DNA from: Oligoflexia bacterium
GTDB taxonomy: Bacteria > Bdellovibrionota_C > UBA2361 > JAFLCA01
Assembly: GCA_019694465.1 (NCBI GenBank)
Contig: JAIBBV010000012.1
Span: 1-64,000 of the forward strand
Direction: 5' to 3'
Length of the DNA: 64,000 nt
Shown piece by piece: positions 42,056 to 50,911 of this stretch. Numbering within the stretch: position 1 is the stretch's first letter; each line of letters opens with the position of its first letter. The position numbers and the translations under genes were made by a program. The notes below the pieces were generated by a model, which ran no database searches, had not been told where the DNA came from, and saw only the letters and a list, made by a program, of their open reading frames with translations.

Positions 42056-42835
42056 ATGACATCTCCATCTCCAGCTGCAGCTCCAAATTTGGAAAATCTC
42101 TTTCAACGTGCAACCACTTTGGTCAATACCCATGGTGTGGCATCCCCAGCTAATAGAGCTGAAGGTGTTGAGCGTTCGCTGGTAGCGCACACTGAAGCTT
42201 ATGGGGAAGTTGCCATGTTATTGGATTCGGACGGGGTCCTCTCGATCATTAGCGACCCGAGTGGATCGGGTAATGGTGCGGCCTATGCAATTTTTGGTGG
42301 CGATGGGAGCTGTGATATCGGCTCGCCTCGGGAGCAGAAATTGCTTGGGCAGGTAATAGCATCTGTTGAACAGTTTGTTGGTGAGCTTGCTGCCGCAGGG
42401 GCCAAGATTGAACTGGCGCTAGGAATTGATGGGCAAACAGGAATTTCTAGACGCTTCGCAGACGTGAGCGTAAATGTAGCAGTCGCGCTTATGTCGGCAG
42501 TGGTTGTAGATGGACAAAGCGAGTTCGCAAGAGTCGCCCCAATGAAAGCGGCTGTGGCTGCTTTCCCAACCTACCGCCGATTTATCGCGGAGGAGCTTGC
42601 CAGGGAACTAGGTAGCGACTCTGAGCGGCGGGCCATGCCAAGCCTCCTAAGTCGGCTAGTAGATAGGTGCCCGCGAGCCGTGGAGCTTGATGCTACTCTA
42701 GATGCGCTTAAGTCAGAGGTCGCAACATCCTCAGCTGTATTTTCGTTCAAAGTGCGCACTCTGATTAGCGACATCACGGGATTAATTTCCGGTCAGCACG
42801 ATGCTGATATTTCGCGAAGACTATTGAAAATTTAA
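42056..42835 (+). CDS. hypothetical protein
   Basis: A 259-residue soluble protein starting at the ATG at 42056 (GAGG upstream), MTSPSPAAAPNLENLFQ. It is mostly small residues and helix-forming stretches (GQVIASVEQFVGELAAAGAK, VAVALMSAVVVDGQSEFARV) with no signal peptide, membrane helix or catalytic motif that I recognise. It is convergent with rcnA. The low-complexity N-terminus suggests a linker. Confidence 0.5.
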   Translation: MTSPSPAAAPNLENLFQRATTLVNTHGVASPANRAEGVERSLVAHTEAYGEVAMLLDSDGVLSIISDPSGSGNGAAYAIFGGDGSCDIGSPREQKLLGQVIASVEQFVGELAAAGAKIELALGIDGQTGISRRFADVSVNVAVALMSAVVVDGQSEFARVAPMKAAVAAFPTYRRFIAEELARELGSDSERRAMPSLLSRLVDRCPRAVELDATLDALKSEVATSSAVFSFKVRTLISDITGLISGQHDADISRRLLKI

Positions 42836-42856
42836 GGTGCTAGGCGCGAGATAGAT

Positions 42857-43627
42857 TCAGGCGTGGCGTAGGATGGCGCTGACAAGGCCGAGCAGGCCAG
42901 AAAAAATAACAAGGGCTGCCGCAATCACAGGAGCTTTCCTGCCAAACTGAGAAAAGTGCTTTGAAGCGCTTAGCTGCCCAATTCCACTTACAACCAAAAG
43001 ACCGATCCCCACCAAGGTCAGTGCCAGCCCCAGGCTAAATCCCAGCACCAATACTAGCCCTTTTTCTGACTGACTCATAGAAAGCGAAAGCAGCATAACG
43101 CTAATTGCGGCAGGGCAGGGCACGAGCCCTCCGGCAGCGCCGAAAGCGATCACCTGTAATTTGCTAGGGCGCTCCCCAGAATAAACGTAATCAGGCAAGG
43201 TTTGCGCGTGCGCCCTGGCATGCTCATCATCGCTAAGGTGCTCGTGGTCATGCTGGTGGTGGTGAGTATGACCATGACCATGATGGTGCTGACTCACTGA
43301 GTATGAAGGCTTGGGTTTGACGCGCAGGCGCTTACTCAGTAACCATACCCCAAGCACAATAACCAAAACGCTGCTGCCCAACGCCAATGCGTAGGTAGCC
43401 TCATCAGTGAATGCCTCGCGACCAAGCAGCACTGCAAGCACAGACAAGCCGATCACTATAATACTGTGCGTAAACGCAACGGAAACTCCAAGTAGAGCCG
43501 CATCCGTTTTAGTCCCTTTGATTCCGATTAAATATGCGGCAGTGAGAGTTTTAGCGTGTCCAGGCTCCAGTGCGTGTAAAGCGCCCAGGGCAAGTGCTGT
43601 AGGAAAATAGAGAATCGAGATCTCCAT
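42857..43627 (-). CDS. rcnA: NiCoT-family Ni2+/Co2+ efflux protein (RcnA-like)
   Basis: A 256-residue membrane exporter. The NicO signature is HALEPGHAKTLTAAYLIG (near residue 18) and AFTHSIIVI, about six hydrophobic segments follow, and a cytosolic His-rich loop (HHHGHGHTHHHQHDHEH) lies between TM3 and TM4. Members export nickel and cobalt. It is 6 bp behind the pirin gene, so both are probably one operon. No RcnR repressor is adjacent. Confidence 0.88.
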   Translation of the reverse strand: MEISILYFPTALALGALHALEPGHAKTLTAAYLIGIKGTKTDAALLGVSVAFTHSIIVIGLSVLAVLLGREAFTDEATYALALGSSVLVIVLGVWLLSKRLRVKPKPSYSVSQHHHGHGHTHHHQHDHEHLSDDEHARAHAQTLPDYVYSGERPSKLQVIAFGAAGGLVPCPAAISVMLLSLSMSQSEKGLVLVLGFSLGLALTLVGIGLLVVSGIGQLSASKHFSQFGRKAPVIAAALVIFSGLLGLVSAILRHA

Positions 43628-43633
43628 AGGCCT

Positions 43634-44329
43634 TTAAGGCAAATCGAACAAAAGAAATACGCAGTCAGACTCAGCGCGCAGTTCAAGCTGCGGTTCGGCT
43701 GATAAACTTGCCCCATCTCCAGCATGCAGGGTTTGCCCAAGTAAATTTAACCTGCCTGAGACTAGCTGTATCCAGGCATACCGCCCAGGAGCAGGTGTAA
43801 ATTCGGCGTCTTTGCCAGAAGCTAACTTCCCTAAGTAGACCGAGGCGTCTTGTTCAATAATTAGCGAGGCAGAGCGACCATCAGCCGAGGCAATTAAAGT
43901 TAGCGGGCCGGTAGTTTTTTGATTTGTCTTCCACTCTGCATAGCGCGGTGTAATTCCGCGCTTACTTGGCTGAATCCATATCTGTAGTAAATGTGTTTCG
44001 CTGCTTTGTGAGGGATTGAACTCACTATGTGTTACTCCACTACCCGCGGACATGGCTTGGAACTCTCCAGCGCCAACTATATGCGTGTTGCCCATACTGT
44101 CGCGATGCGCAAGTTGGCCAGAAACAACAAATGAAATTATCTCCATATTGTTGTGTGGATGAGTGTCAAAGCCTTTGCCTGGGGCGATGCGATCTTCATT
44201 GATCACGCGCAGCACCCTAAATCCCATCTGCTTAGGATCATAATAATCTGCGAACGAGAAAGTGTGCCAAGACTTAAGCCAACCATGGTCGGCAAAGCCA
44301 CGCTCAGAACTGTGTCGAATTTGAAGCAT
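43634..44329 (-). CDS. pirin family protein
   Basis: A 231-residue double-cupin protein. The landmark is RIAPGKGFDTHPHNNMEIISFVVSG, with the His ligands of the metal site, preceded by GWLKSWHTFSFADYYDP and followed by HSEFNPS. Some members are quercetin dioxygenases (YhhW-type) and others act as redox sensors. The ATG at 44329 has GGGAGGA upstream. It forms an operon with rcnA, an association that suggests metal or redox stress. Confidence 0.9.
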   Translation of the reverse strand: MLQIRHSSERGFADHGWLKSWHTFSFADYYDPKQMGFRVLRVINEDRIAPGKGFDTHPHNNMEIISFVVSGQLAHRDSMGNTHIVGAGEFQAMSAGSGVTHSEFNPSQSSETHLLQIWIQPSKRGITPRYAEWKTNQKTTGPLTLIASADGRSASLIIEQDASVYLGKLASGKDAEFTPAPGRYAWIQLVSGRLNLLGQTLHAGDGASLSAEPQLELRAESDCVFLLFDLP

Positions 44330-44495
44330 ATATTCCTCCCCAGGACTTAAATCCCGTAACAAGGATGCTTTATGCATACTTAACGGGCTCGTAAATGTCC
44401 AAAGCCACTTCGCTCTTACTTATCATAGCGCAAACACCTCTATTGAAGAATGGCTCTAGGCGTGTGAAAAATTATGGCATTGGTTGCGAGGTGTA

Positions 44496-45512
44496 ATGAT
44501 TCTGGTCCATTCCTTCGGTGGTAGCGCTTCACAGTGTGGTCGTGCCTACGGGCGCGAATTTCAACGAGAATTAGCAGGCTTCTTTTCCCAAGAGTTTGGC
44601 GCCTACAAGTATTCAGAAAAGTTTGTGAAGGCTTGCCTGCGCAAAATGAAGCGACAGGCCCCGCAGGTGGCAAAGTTCATGCAGGGCCTCTCCAGTGCAT
44701 CGCTGCTTTCTATAAATCAATTGACGCTTCTTTTGTTGCATGAGGAAGAGCTTTATCATCGACGCCTAAAGAAACAGTGGCCGCACTGTACAGCAGTTGG
44801 TTTGGCCGGCAATCGACGCGGGCAGGGCACATTAGTTGGCCAAAATTGGGATTGGGCTACTTCCTATTTCCCCTGGTCGTCTTTGCTGCACCTAAAGATA
44901 AATAATCATCCGCGCATATTGAGTCTCGCCTATCCCGGGTTGCCAGTTTGTTGTGGCGTCAACTCGGCCGGGCTTAGTCTAATGTGGTCTGGGTCCGGTT
45001 ATTACCCGCCAATACTGCCAAAAGTTGGAGTGCCAACTTACGCGCTTGTCTTTGAAACGCTGCTTAAGCGAAACGTCCCGGCAGCTATTCGCTATCTAAG
45101 GCAAGTGGAAAATTCTGGCGCCTTTATGTTTGTGCTGGGCGATGCAGAAGGGCGCCTTGCTATCGTGGAAGGTGTGCCGGGGAAGATTTTCGTTCAAACC
45201 GTTGATCGTGCCACACGCTCTAACGTATTTGAATTGCACGCCTGTGCACGCGCTGGGCGACAGAAACTGCCTAGGGAGAAGCGCTGTCACTCGCTCTTAC
45301 GCAATCGAGTCTTGGCTGAGTCTTTCTGTGGAGCCCATCAGCCACGCGGGGTCATGGGTGTTAAGAGGGTACTAAGTCAAAAGCATATTCTAATTGAGCA
45401 GCGCCACGCACATGCCACACTTTGGCAAGTCATTGCCGATTGTAAAAGGCGCCGGCTACATGTCAGGCCATGGCGGCAGATTATTGAGCCGTGGACAGAG
45501 CTGCGCGCGTGA
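44496..45512 (+). CDS. C45-family (acyl-CoA:6-aminopenicillanate acyltransferase-like) Ntn-hydrolase
   Basis: A 338-residue Ntn-type amide hydrolase. The autoprocessing site is probably WPHCTAVGLAG (Cys98 as nucleophile). The family blocks GTLVGQNWDWATSYFPWS, GLPVCCGVNSAGLSLMWSGSG and FVLGDAEGRLAIVEG follow. Members hydrolyse acyl amides including penicillins or peptidoglycan-related linkages. The ATG at 44496 (GAGG upstream) is preferred to a TTG at 44484. Substrate not inferable. Confidence 0.8.
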   Translation: MILVHSFGGSASQCGRAYGREFQRELAGFFSQEFGAYKYSEKFVKACLRKMKRQAPQVAKFMQGLSSASLLSINQLTLLLLHEEELYHRRLKKQWPHCTAVGLAGNRRGQGTLVGQNWDWATSYFPWSSLLHLKINNHPRILSLAYPGLPVCCGVNSAGLSLMWSGSGYYPPILPKVGVPTYALVFETLLKRNVPAAIRYLRQVENSGAFMFVLGDAEGRLAIVEGVPGKIFVQTVDRATRSNVFELHACARAGRQKLPREKRCHSLLRNRVLAESFCGAHQPRGVMGVKRVLSQKHILIEQRHAHATLWQVIADCKRRRLHVRPWRQIIEPWTELRA

Positions 45513-45522
45513 GCGCCGCGAG

Positions 45523-46014
45523 TCATTCGGCTTTATTTTGTTTGCGAGGTCCTATTGGGACTAAGGTATCGTTGCGCAGATGACAGAGGATTTTCTCTAA
45601 AAGGCAGCGCAGCTCGCGTGCCTCAGTAGCTGTAAGGCTGGGAGAAAGAATTGTTAGAATCGAGCGCGAATAGACACGCCAAGCTGACTTAAGCGCCTCT
45701 TTGCCAGCCGCTGTTAGGATAGCAAAAGAGCCACGTTTGTCGTTTGGACAACCCTCGCGCCGCAACAGTCCAGACTCCTCAAGCCGATTCACAACGCGCG
45801 TTATCCCGCTTTTGGTAAATATTGTAGATTCGGCCAAAGAGGATAGGCGAATGCGCTGATCTGGGCAGCGACTTGTTACTAACAGCACTTCATAGTCGTC
45901 AAGCGCGAGACAACCCTTAGCCTCCAAATCCTTCTGTATACGCTTAACGGCTAGGCCCTGTGTGACATAAAGAGCGGCCCAGGCCAGTAATAATTCATCC
46001 TCGCTCGTTCGCAT
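45523..46014 (-). CDS. MarR family regulator
   Basis: A 163-residue MarR-type repressor. The winged helix includes YEVLLVTSRCPDQRIRLSSLAES then TIFTKSGITRVVNRLEESGLLRREGCPNDKRGSFAILT. It lies divergent to the DoxX-ene reductase pair, with two clear operator palindromes between, so it very probably represses that unit. It has a Cys in the N-terminal part (GCLALDD) and another in SRCPD that could be redox sensors. Confidence 0.88.
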   Translation of the reverse strand: MRTSEDELLLAWAALYVTQGLAVKRIQKDLEAKGCLALDDYEVLLVTSRCPDQRIRLSSLAESTIFTKSGITRVVNRLEESGLLRREGCPNDKRGSFAILTAAGKEALKSAWRVYSRSILTILSPSLTATEARELRCLLEKILCHLRNDTLVPIGPRKQNKAE

Positions 46015-46035
46015 ACTTTGAAGCATATCATAAAG

Positions 46036-46081
46036 TAGTTGACACAGCAACTAAATTGGATGATAGTTGCTGTATCAACTA
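46036..46081. promoter_or_regulatory. paired MarR operator palindromes
   Basis: TAGTTGACACAGCAACTA (46036-46053) and TAGTTGCTGTATCAACTA (46064-46081) are each palindromic, and they are near-inverted copies of each other, 28 bp start to start. They fill the gap between the MarR gene and doxX, so a dimer at each can close both promoters. Confidence 0.85.
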
Positions 46082-46108
46082 TTTTTGATCTACCTGGAGG
46101 ATACTTTT

Positions 46109-46570
46109 ATGGCTAAAGGGCTATGTAAATTGATGCAGACTGGAAATGAGCTAGCGCCACTTATCGCGCGACTTACAGTTGGTCTAGTCTTGCTCCCGCA
46201 TGGGCTGCAAAAAACACTTGGCATGTTTGGCGGCTATGGCTTTAGTGGCACGATGGGCTTTTTCACCGAAAAGGCTGGCATGCCCTGGATCGTGGCGTTT
46301 CTTGTGATCATGGCAGAGTCGCTTGGGTCGATCTCTTTGATTCTCGGCTTTATGACGCGCTTTTGTGCTGCCTCCTTGGGGCTTGTTATGCTTGGCGCTA
46401 TTGGCATGGTGCACTGGAACTTTGGGTTCTTCATGAACTGGTTCGGTGCACAGCAAGGTGAGGGATTTGAGTATCACCTATTGGTGCTTGGACTTTGCCT
46501 CTCGCTGGTTGCCAGTGGTGCAGGGCGCCTATCCTTAGATGGAAAGCTCTCCAAATCTTGCAATCAATAG
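46109..46570 (+). CDS. DoxX family membrane protein
   Basis: A 153-residue four-helix membrane protein. The DoxX signature is IARLTVGLVLLPHGLQKTLGMFGGYGFSGTMGFF then MAESLGSISLILGFMTR. Members are associated with oxidoreductase pathways and thiol-stress response. The ATG at 46109 follows GGAGG closely. The ene reductase starts 11 bp later, so the two are co-transcribed under the MarR operators. Confidence 0.9.
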   Translation: MAKGLCKLMQTGNELAPLIARLTVGLVLLPHGLQKTLGMFGGYGFSGTMGFFTEKAGMPWIVAFLVIMAESLGSISLILGFMTRFCAASLGLVMLGAIGMVHWNFGFFMNWFGAQQGEGFEYHLLVLGLCLSLVASGAGRLSLDGKLSKSCNQ

Positions 46571-46581
46571 GAGTGTGAATC

Positions 46582-47679
46582 ATGACAACGCTATTCGATT
46601 CTTTTAAGGTCGGTGATTTAGTGCTTAAGAACCGGCTCGTGATGGCCCCCCTCACGCGCATGCGTAGTACTCAGCCCGGTAATGTTCCGAATAAGCTCAA
46701 CGCCGAATACTATGCGCAGCGCGCAGGTGCGGGACTGATCGTGGCTGAAGCTACGCAGATCTCTCAGCAAGGGCAGGGATATCCAGGAACTCCTGGTATT
46801 CACTCGCCCGAGCAGGTGGCGGGCTGGAAACTCGTGACCGAGGCCGTACATCGTGCAGGTGGAGTAATCTTCTTGCAACTTTGGCACGTCGGTCGTATTT
46901 CGCACTCTTCACACCAGCCTGGACGCCAGGCGCCAGTCGCGCCATCCGCGATTCGGCCAAGCGGAAAAGCATTTACCGCCGATTGGCAAATGGCTGACTT
47001 CGAAACTCCGCGTGCTTTGGAATTGAAGGAGATTTCAAGTTTACTCGCGGATTACGTCACAGCTGCTAAGAATGCTAAGCTCGCCGGCTTCGATGGAGTA
47101 GAGATTCATGGAGCGAATGGATATCTGTTAGATCAATTCCTCCAGACCGGCTCCAACCAACGCACAGACAAGTACGGCGGCAGCATCGAGAATCGCACAC
47201 GTCTACTTTTAGAAGTCGTCGATGCAGCTACCGCTATTTGGGGCAAGGCTAGGGTGGGAGTAAGGCTTTCGCCGCATGGTACATTTAACGATATGTCTGA
47301 TAGCGATCCAGTTGCATTGTTCTCCTATGTTCTAGGCGAGCTAGGGAAACGAGGTGTCGGGTACGTGCACTTGATCGAACCACGCTCGTCGAACGCTGGT
47401 GCTGGCGATGGCAACATTGAAGGAGCACCAGACAACTCCAAGATCTTCCGCGGCATATTCAAAGGCACGCTAATCAGTGCCGGCGGGTACACCCCTGAAA
47501 CCGCTAAGCAGGCAGTCGCAAGCGGGGCAGCGGATGCTGTAGCATTTGGGCGCTTGTTCATCTCGAACCCAGACTTGCCGCGGCGTATACAAAGCGGTGC
47601 GGAACTTAATCGCTACGACCGCAACACATTCTATGGCGGAGATGCGAAAGGGTACACCGACTATCCGGCGCTTGGGTGA
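46582..47679 (+). CDS. nemA: old yellow enzyme / alkene reductase (NemA-like)
   Basis: A 365-residue FMN-dependent reductase. The Old Yellow Enzyme fold is visible: FKVGDLVLKNRLVMAPLTRMRS, the active-site HGANGYLLDQF (His176, Asn179, Tyr181), IENRTRLLLEVVDA, and FGRLFISNPDLPRRI near the end. It reduces electrophiles such as N-ethylmaleimide or nitrate esters. In known cases it sits with a MarR- or TetR-type sensor, matching this MarR-DoxX-OYE unit. Confidence 0.93.
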   Translation: MTTLFDSFKVGDLVLKNRLVMAPLTRMRSTQPGNVPNKLNAEYYAQRAGAGLIVAEATQISQQGQGYPGTPGIHSPEQVAGWKLVTEAVHRAGGVIFLQLWHVGRISHSSHQPGRQAPVAPSAIRPSGKAFTADWQMADFETPRALELKEISSLLADYVTAAKNAKLAGFDGVEIHGANGYLLDQFLQTGSNQRTDKYGGSIENRTRLLLEVVDAATAIWGKARVGVRLSPHGTFNDMSDSDPVALFSYVLGELGKRGVGYVHLIEPRSSNAGAGDGNIEGAPDNSKIFRGIFKGTLISAGGYTPETAKQAVASGAADAVAFGRLFISNPDLPRRIQSGAELNRYDRNTFYGGDAKGYTDYPALG

Positions 47680-47765
47680 TAAGTGGGGGAAATGGGCGCT
47701 ATTTGGCCCGCTTGATTTTATTGGCCGTTCCTAGTAAAAAGTAGCGCTCATTTCAATATACTGAT

Positions 47766-47841
47766 GCGGCGGTAGCTCAGTTGGTAGAGCAGAAGACTCT
47801 TAATCTTCGGGTCGTGGGTTCGATCCCCTCCCGCCGCACCA
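47766..47841 (+). tRNA. tRNA-Lys (anticodon CTT)
   Basis: GCGGCGG acceptor arm pairs with CCGCCGC, the anticodon loop is ACTCTTAAT, the T arm is GTGGGTTCGATCCCCTC, and the CCA end is encoded. The 3' end is repeated exactly at 47965-47992. Confidence 0.97.
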
Positions 47842-47847
47842 ATTAAC

Positions 47848-47956
47848 CCCTTACGCAACTTTCCTTCGGAAAGATTGCGCAGACGGCCAGGAGATCCTGG
47901 ACCCACCCGTGAGCGGGAGGGTAGCGAACCCAGACGAATTGCGAAGCAATCTTTAG
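47848..47956. repeat. 109-bp direct repeat, copy 1
   Basis: This block, starting at CCCTTACGCAACTTTCC and ending at CAATCTTTAG, recurs without a change at 48174-48282. It follows tRNA-Lys directly. Small inverted segments (TTTCCTTCGGAAA, GATTGCG) lie inside it. No gene is visible in the copy. Confidence 0.95.
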
Positions 47957-47964
47957 GAGTAGGG

Positions 47965-47992
47965 CGATCCCCTCCCGCCGCACCAATTAACC
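47965..47992. repeat. copy of the tRNA-Lys 3' end
   Basis: A 28-bp exact repeat of 47821-47848: the last 21 bases of tRNA-Lys plus 7 downstream bases (AATTAAC then C). This is the kind of duplicated tRNA end left by integration at tRNA genes, but only 144 bp separates the copies. Confidence 0.9.
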
Positions 47993-47993
47993 T

Positions 47994-48176
47994 TCGGGAA
48001 GCGCCGAATAAGTGCCCTCTGCTGCGAAGTTGGATTCTGGGCTGCGGCTTTGTCGCGCTGCGTGAAAAAATCCTCAGAGTATCACAGTGGATACGCTTGC
48101 GGTTTTCTCACTTGCGCTCCTCGCCTCGCCAGCAGACTCCAATTTCTCGCAACGAGGTACTTATCCAGCGCTTCCC
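47994..48176. repeat. 183-bp imperfect palindrome
   Basis: The left end GGGAAGCGC-CGA-ATAAGTG pairs with the right end ACTTAT-CCA-GCGCTTCCC, partial pairing continues inward, and GTATC-ACAGTG-GATAC lies near the centre. The whole folds as one long irregular hairpin. It could be a miniature element or a structured RNA. Confidence 0.65.
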
Positions 48177-48282
48177 TTACGCAACTTTCCTTCGGAAAGA
48201 TTGCGCAGACGGCCAGGAGATCCTGGACCCACCCGTGAGCGGGAGGGTAGCGAACCCAGACGAATTGCGAAGCAATCTTTAG
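48174..48282. repeat. 109-bp direct repeat, copy 2
   Basis: Identical to 47848-47956. Its last four bases are the start of the acyl-CoA dehydrogenase stop region (stop codon at 48279). Confidence 0.95.
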
Positions 48283-49433
48283 TCTGGTTTAAGGATTTCT
48301 CTGGCGAGCACTACGCGCTGAATCTGGTTTGTGCCTTCCACAATTTGCAGCATCTTGGCGTCGCGCATATAGCGCTCAACGTCGTAGTCCTTTATATACC
48401 CAGCCCCGCCCAATAGCTGCACTGCATCTGTCGAGATACTCATAGCCGCGTCAGTCGCAAAGCACTTAGCGATAGAGCTCCCAGCCTTGGCCCCAACCGC
48501 GTTCGGGTTAGCAGCAAGCTCATGTGCAGCCTTCCATGTCAGCAGCCTGGCTGCTTCATACTTCATTTGCATGTCCGCCAGCATGAATTGGAGACCCTGA
48601 AAGGCTGACAATTTTTGCCCAAACTGTTCACGCTCCATCAGGTGCACACGGGCGCGGGTGAGGGCACTGCGCGCAATCCCATTAGCGCAGGAGGCAATAT
48701 TAATTCGGCCGCCTGCCAACCCGCTCAGCGCGATGGCATATCCGCGATGCAGCTCGCCTAATAGCTGTTGCGCTGGAATGCGCATATTTTCAAATGTTAG
48801 AGATGCAATTGGCGAAAGTTCACAGCCCATTTTCTTTTCAGGGCTGCTAATAATGAGGCCAGGCGTTCCAGCTTCCACTACAAATGCCGAGATAGCTTTA
48901 TCTTCTTTGCCGGTCTTGGCGAATACAATATATAAGTCAGCCCAGCCCGCGCTCGTTATGTAGCACTTGCTGCCGTTAAGCACGAAATCTTTACCATCCT
49001 GCTGTGCTGTTGTGCGTAGTCCCGAAGCATCTGAGCCAGCGCTTGGTTCCGTAAGAGCGAATGCCCCCAGCAGCTCGCCACTTGCCATGCGTGGTAAATA
49101 CTTCTCCTTTTGAGACTTATTGCCGGCCCGCGTTACTATTCCCGACACCATCGAGTGAACTGATGTAAATATGGCTGGACCAAGATCTATCGCTGCAATT
49201 TCCTCAAATGTGAGCGCACAGGTCCAAGGGTCGGCACCAAGACCGCCAAATTCATCTGGGATGGACAGGCCAGTCAGTCCAATACCAGCAAAAGCTTTGA
49301 ACAGCTCACGTGGTAGAGTGTTGTAGTAATTCGAGTTTTGGTAGCGTGGAATCTCCTTTTCAGCGAGTTTGCGTACGCTACACCTAACGTCATAGTGGTC
49401 GGGGCTATCGAGATCGAAGATGTTAGTTGTCAT
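48279..49433 (-). CDS. acyl-CoA dehydrogenase
   Basis: A 384-residue FAD flavoenzyme. It has the family N-terminal helical domain (FEEIAAIDLGPAIFTSVHSM), the AFALTEPSAGSDASGL block in the middle and LLGGAGYIKDYDVERYMRDAKMLQIVEGTNQIQRVVLAREIL at the end, including the catalytic-Glu region. It introduces a double bond in acyl-CoA during beta-oxidation or branched-chain catabolism. It is separate from the operon at 53-58 kb. The last codons overlap repeat copy 2. Confidence 0.93.
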   Translation of the reverse strand: MTTNIFDLDSPDHYDVRCSVRKLAEKEIPRYQNSNYYNTLPRELFKAFAGIGLTGLSIPDEFGGLGADPWTCALTFEEIAAIDLGPAIFTSVHSMVSGIVTRAGNKSQKEKYLPRMASGELLGAFALTEPSAGSDASGLRTTAQQDGKDFVLNGSKCYITSAGWADLYIVFAKTGKEDKAISAFVVEAGTPGLIISSPEKKMGCELSPIASLTFENMRIPAQQLLGELHRGYAIALSGLAGGRINIASCANGIARSALTRARVHLMEREQFGQKLSAFQGLQFMLADMQMKYEAARLLTWKAAHELAANPNAVGAKAGSSIAKCFATDAAMSISTDAVQLLGGAGYIKDYDVERYMRDAKMLQIVEGTNQIQRVVLAREILKPD

Positions 49434-49678
49434 ATAAAAATATTGTTCTAAAAATACTATTTGCTGCTTAACAGCGCCAGTGCATAACGAGGCGCCACAG
49501 TCGGTATAGCTCTGAAATTCAGTTAAAAAGCGGTTAGGGCCAACATCCCGGCTTGACGGAACACTCCAAACAGTGGGACTTAGGCATAGAAAAGCATATT
49601 CGTCGACCCTGCTTCAAGCGTGGGTTGTAACGAGTGCGCTTGATGCAATGAAAGTGATTATTTGGAGGCAAGAACCCT

Positions 49679-50881
49679 ATGCGTAATGTTGCTATGATTG
49701 CCTCCTTGCTCTTACTAGCACCTGCGGTTTCTCATGCGAAGAGCCTCGAGGACTTGCTCGTTGAGCGGGGGGTATTGACCAAGGCAGAAGCTCAAGCAGC
49801 TTCAGGCTCAAGCGCTGCCAAGGTTTACTGGAAAGACGGAAGCCGATTCGACTTCCCGGATACTGGATTTACAGCGAAGATTAACACCTTCGTGCAAACC
49901 CGTTATCAGTTCACTGATAACGATGGTGCTCCGAATACATCAAGCTTTAGCATTAACAAAGCTCGCTTGATTGTATCTGGGACAGCTATGAACGAAGAGT
50001 TCAATTACTATGTGCAAGGCGATTTTATCGGCAGTGCAAATAGTGATGGTGAGAAAGTAGCTGCCTTGAAGGATGCATACTTGCAGTGGAATACCTGCGA
50101 TATGACAAACGTCCGTATGGGGCAATGGAAGACACCGGTCAGCCGTCAGTACAACACTTCAGATCATGCAATTCAGTTTGCAGATCGTACAGTCGCGTCT
50201 GACTATTTCGACCTTGGTCGTCAGTCAGGATTGATGGGTACCGCTAAGTTAATGGATGGTAACCTCGTACTTGCCGCTGGAATCTTCAACGGCTTGAGCG
50301 ATGGTGAGGGCATCAACCGTGGTGGTGTTGATACAAAGCATACCGGCACGCTATCAGCGCGTTGGTCAGCCATGGGCAAGATGAATCCATTTGAGGAAGG
50401 CGATTATGATTGGACTGAGGATGCTGCTCTAAATATCGGAGCAACATATGCTTATAGTTCAGCTTCTTCTGCTTCCTTCGGTGGTGACTTCGATCAGCAG
50501 GATGTAAGCGTCGACGCTAACCTTAAGTATAACGGCTGGAGCTTCCACGGTGAATTATACACCGAGACTCAAGATCCAGACGCTGGCGAGAAGGGCGAGC
50601 CACTGGGCTTCTATACTCAGGTAGGCTATTTCTTCATGCCAAAGAAAATGGAAATTGCGGCACGCTACGGCCTCGTTGATTGCGACGACGGCAAAGCAGC
50701 CGGTTCCGTATGCTCAGGTAACGACAAGGTGAACCAAGTCACAGTCGGTCTGAACTACTACTGGTGGCGTCATAACCTCAAGGCTCAGCTAAACTTTGAC
50801 CATGTCAATGAGCGCGTCTTGGGTGATGCCGATGACGTCAATACAAACAAGTGGATCTTCCAGTTGAGCAGCTACTTCTAA
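49679..50881 (+). CDS. phosphate-selective porin O/P family protein
   Basis: A 400-residue outer-membrane porin. A signal peptide (residues 1-20, cleavage near SHA) precedes a short coil (LEDLLVERGVLTKAEAQAA) and then a beta-barrel (FTAKINTFVQTRYQFTDND, YYVQGDFIGS, RMGQWKTPVSRQYN, DRTVASDYFDLGRQSGLMG) that ends FQLSSYF with the C-terminal Phe. It may transport anions or phosphate, as OprO/OprP do. The ATG has GGAGG upstream. A terminator follows. Confidence 0.92.
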   Translation: MRNVAMIASLLLLAPAVSHAKSLEDLLVERGVLTKAEAQAASGSSAAKVYWKDGSRFDFPDTGFTAKINTFVQTRYQFTDNDGAPNTSSFSINKARLIVSGTAMNEEFNYYVQGDFIGSANSDGEKVAALKDAYLQWNTCDMTNVRMGQWKTPVSRQYNTSDHAIQFADRTVASDYFDLGRQSGLMGTAKLMDGNLVLAAGIFNGLSDGEGINRGGVDTKHTGTLSARWSAMGKMNPFEEGDYDWTEDAALNIGATYAYSSASSASFGGDFDQQDVSVDANLKYNGWSFHGELYTETQDPDAGEKGEPLGFYTQVGYFFMPKKMEIAARYGLVDCDDGKAAGSVCSGNDKVNQVTVGLNYYWWRHNLKAQLNFDHVNERVLGDADDVNTNKWIFQLSSYF

Positions 50882-50911
50882 ACAGAGTTGCTTAGCGAGA
50901 TTTACTTCGCG

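Noticed and set aside
45334-45345. 12-bp match (CCCATCAGCCAC) to the 3' part of tRNA-His
   Set aside because: It lies inside the C45 hydrolase coding sequence, in frame and conserved as codons, and no further similarity extends outward. It is most likely coincidence, not an attachment site.
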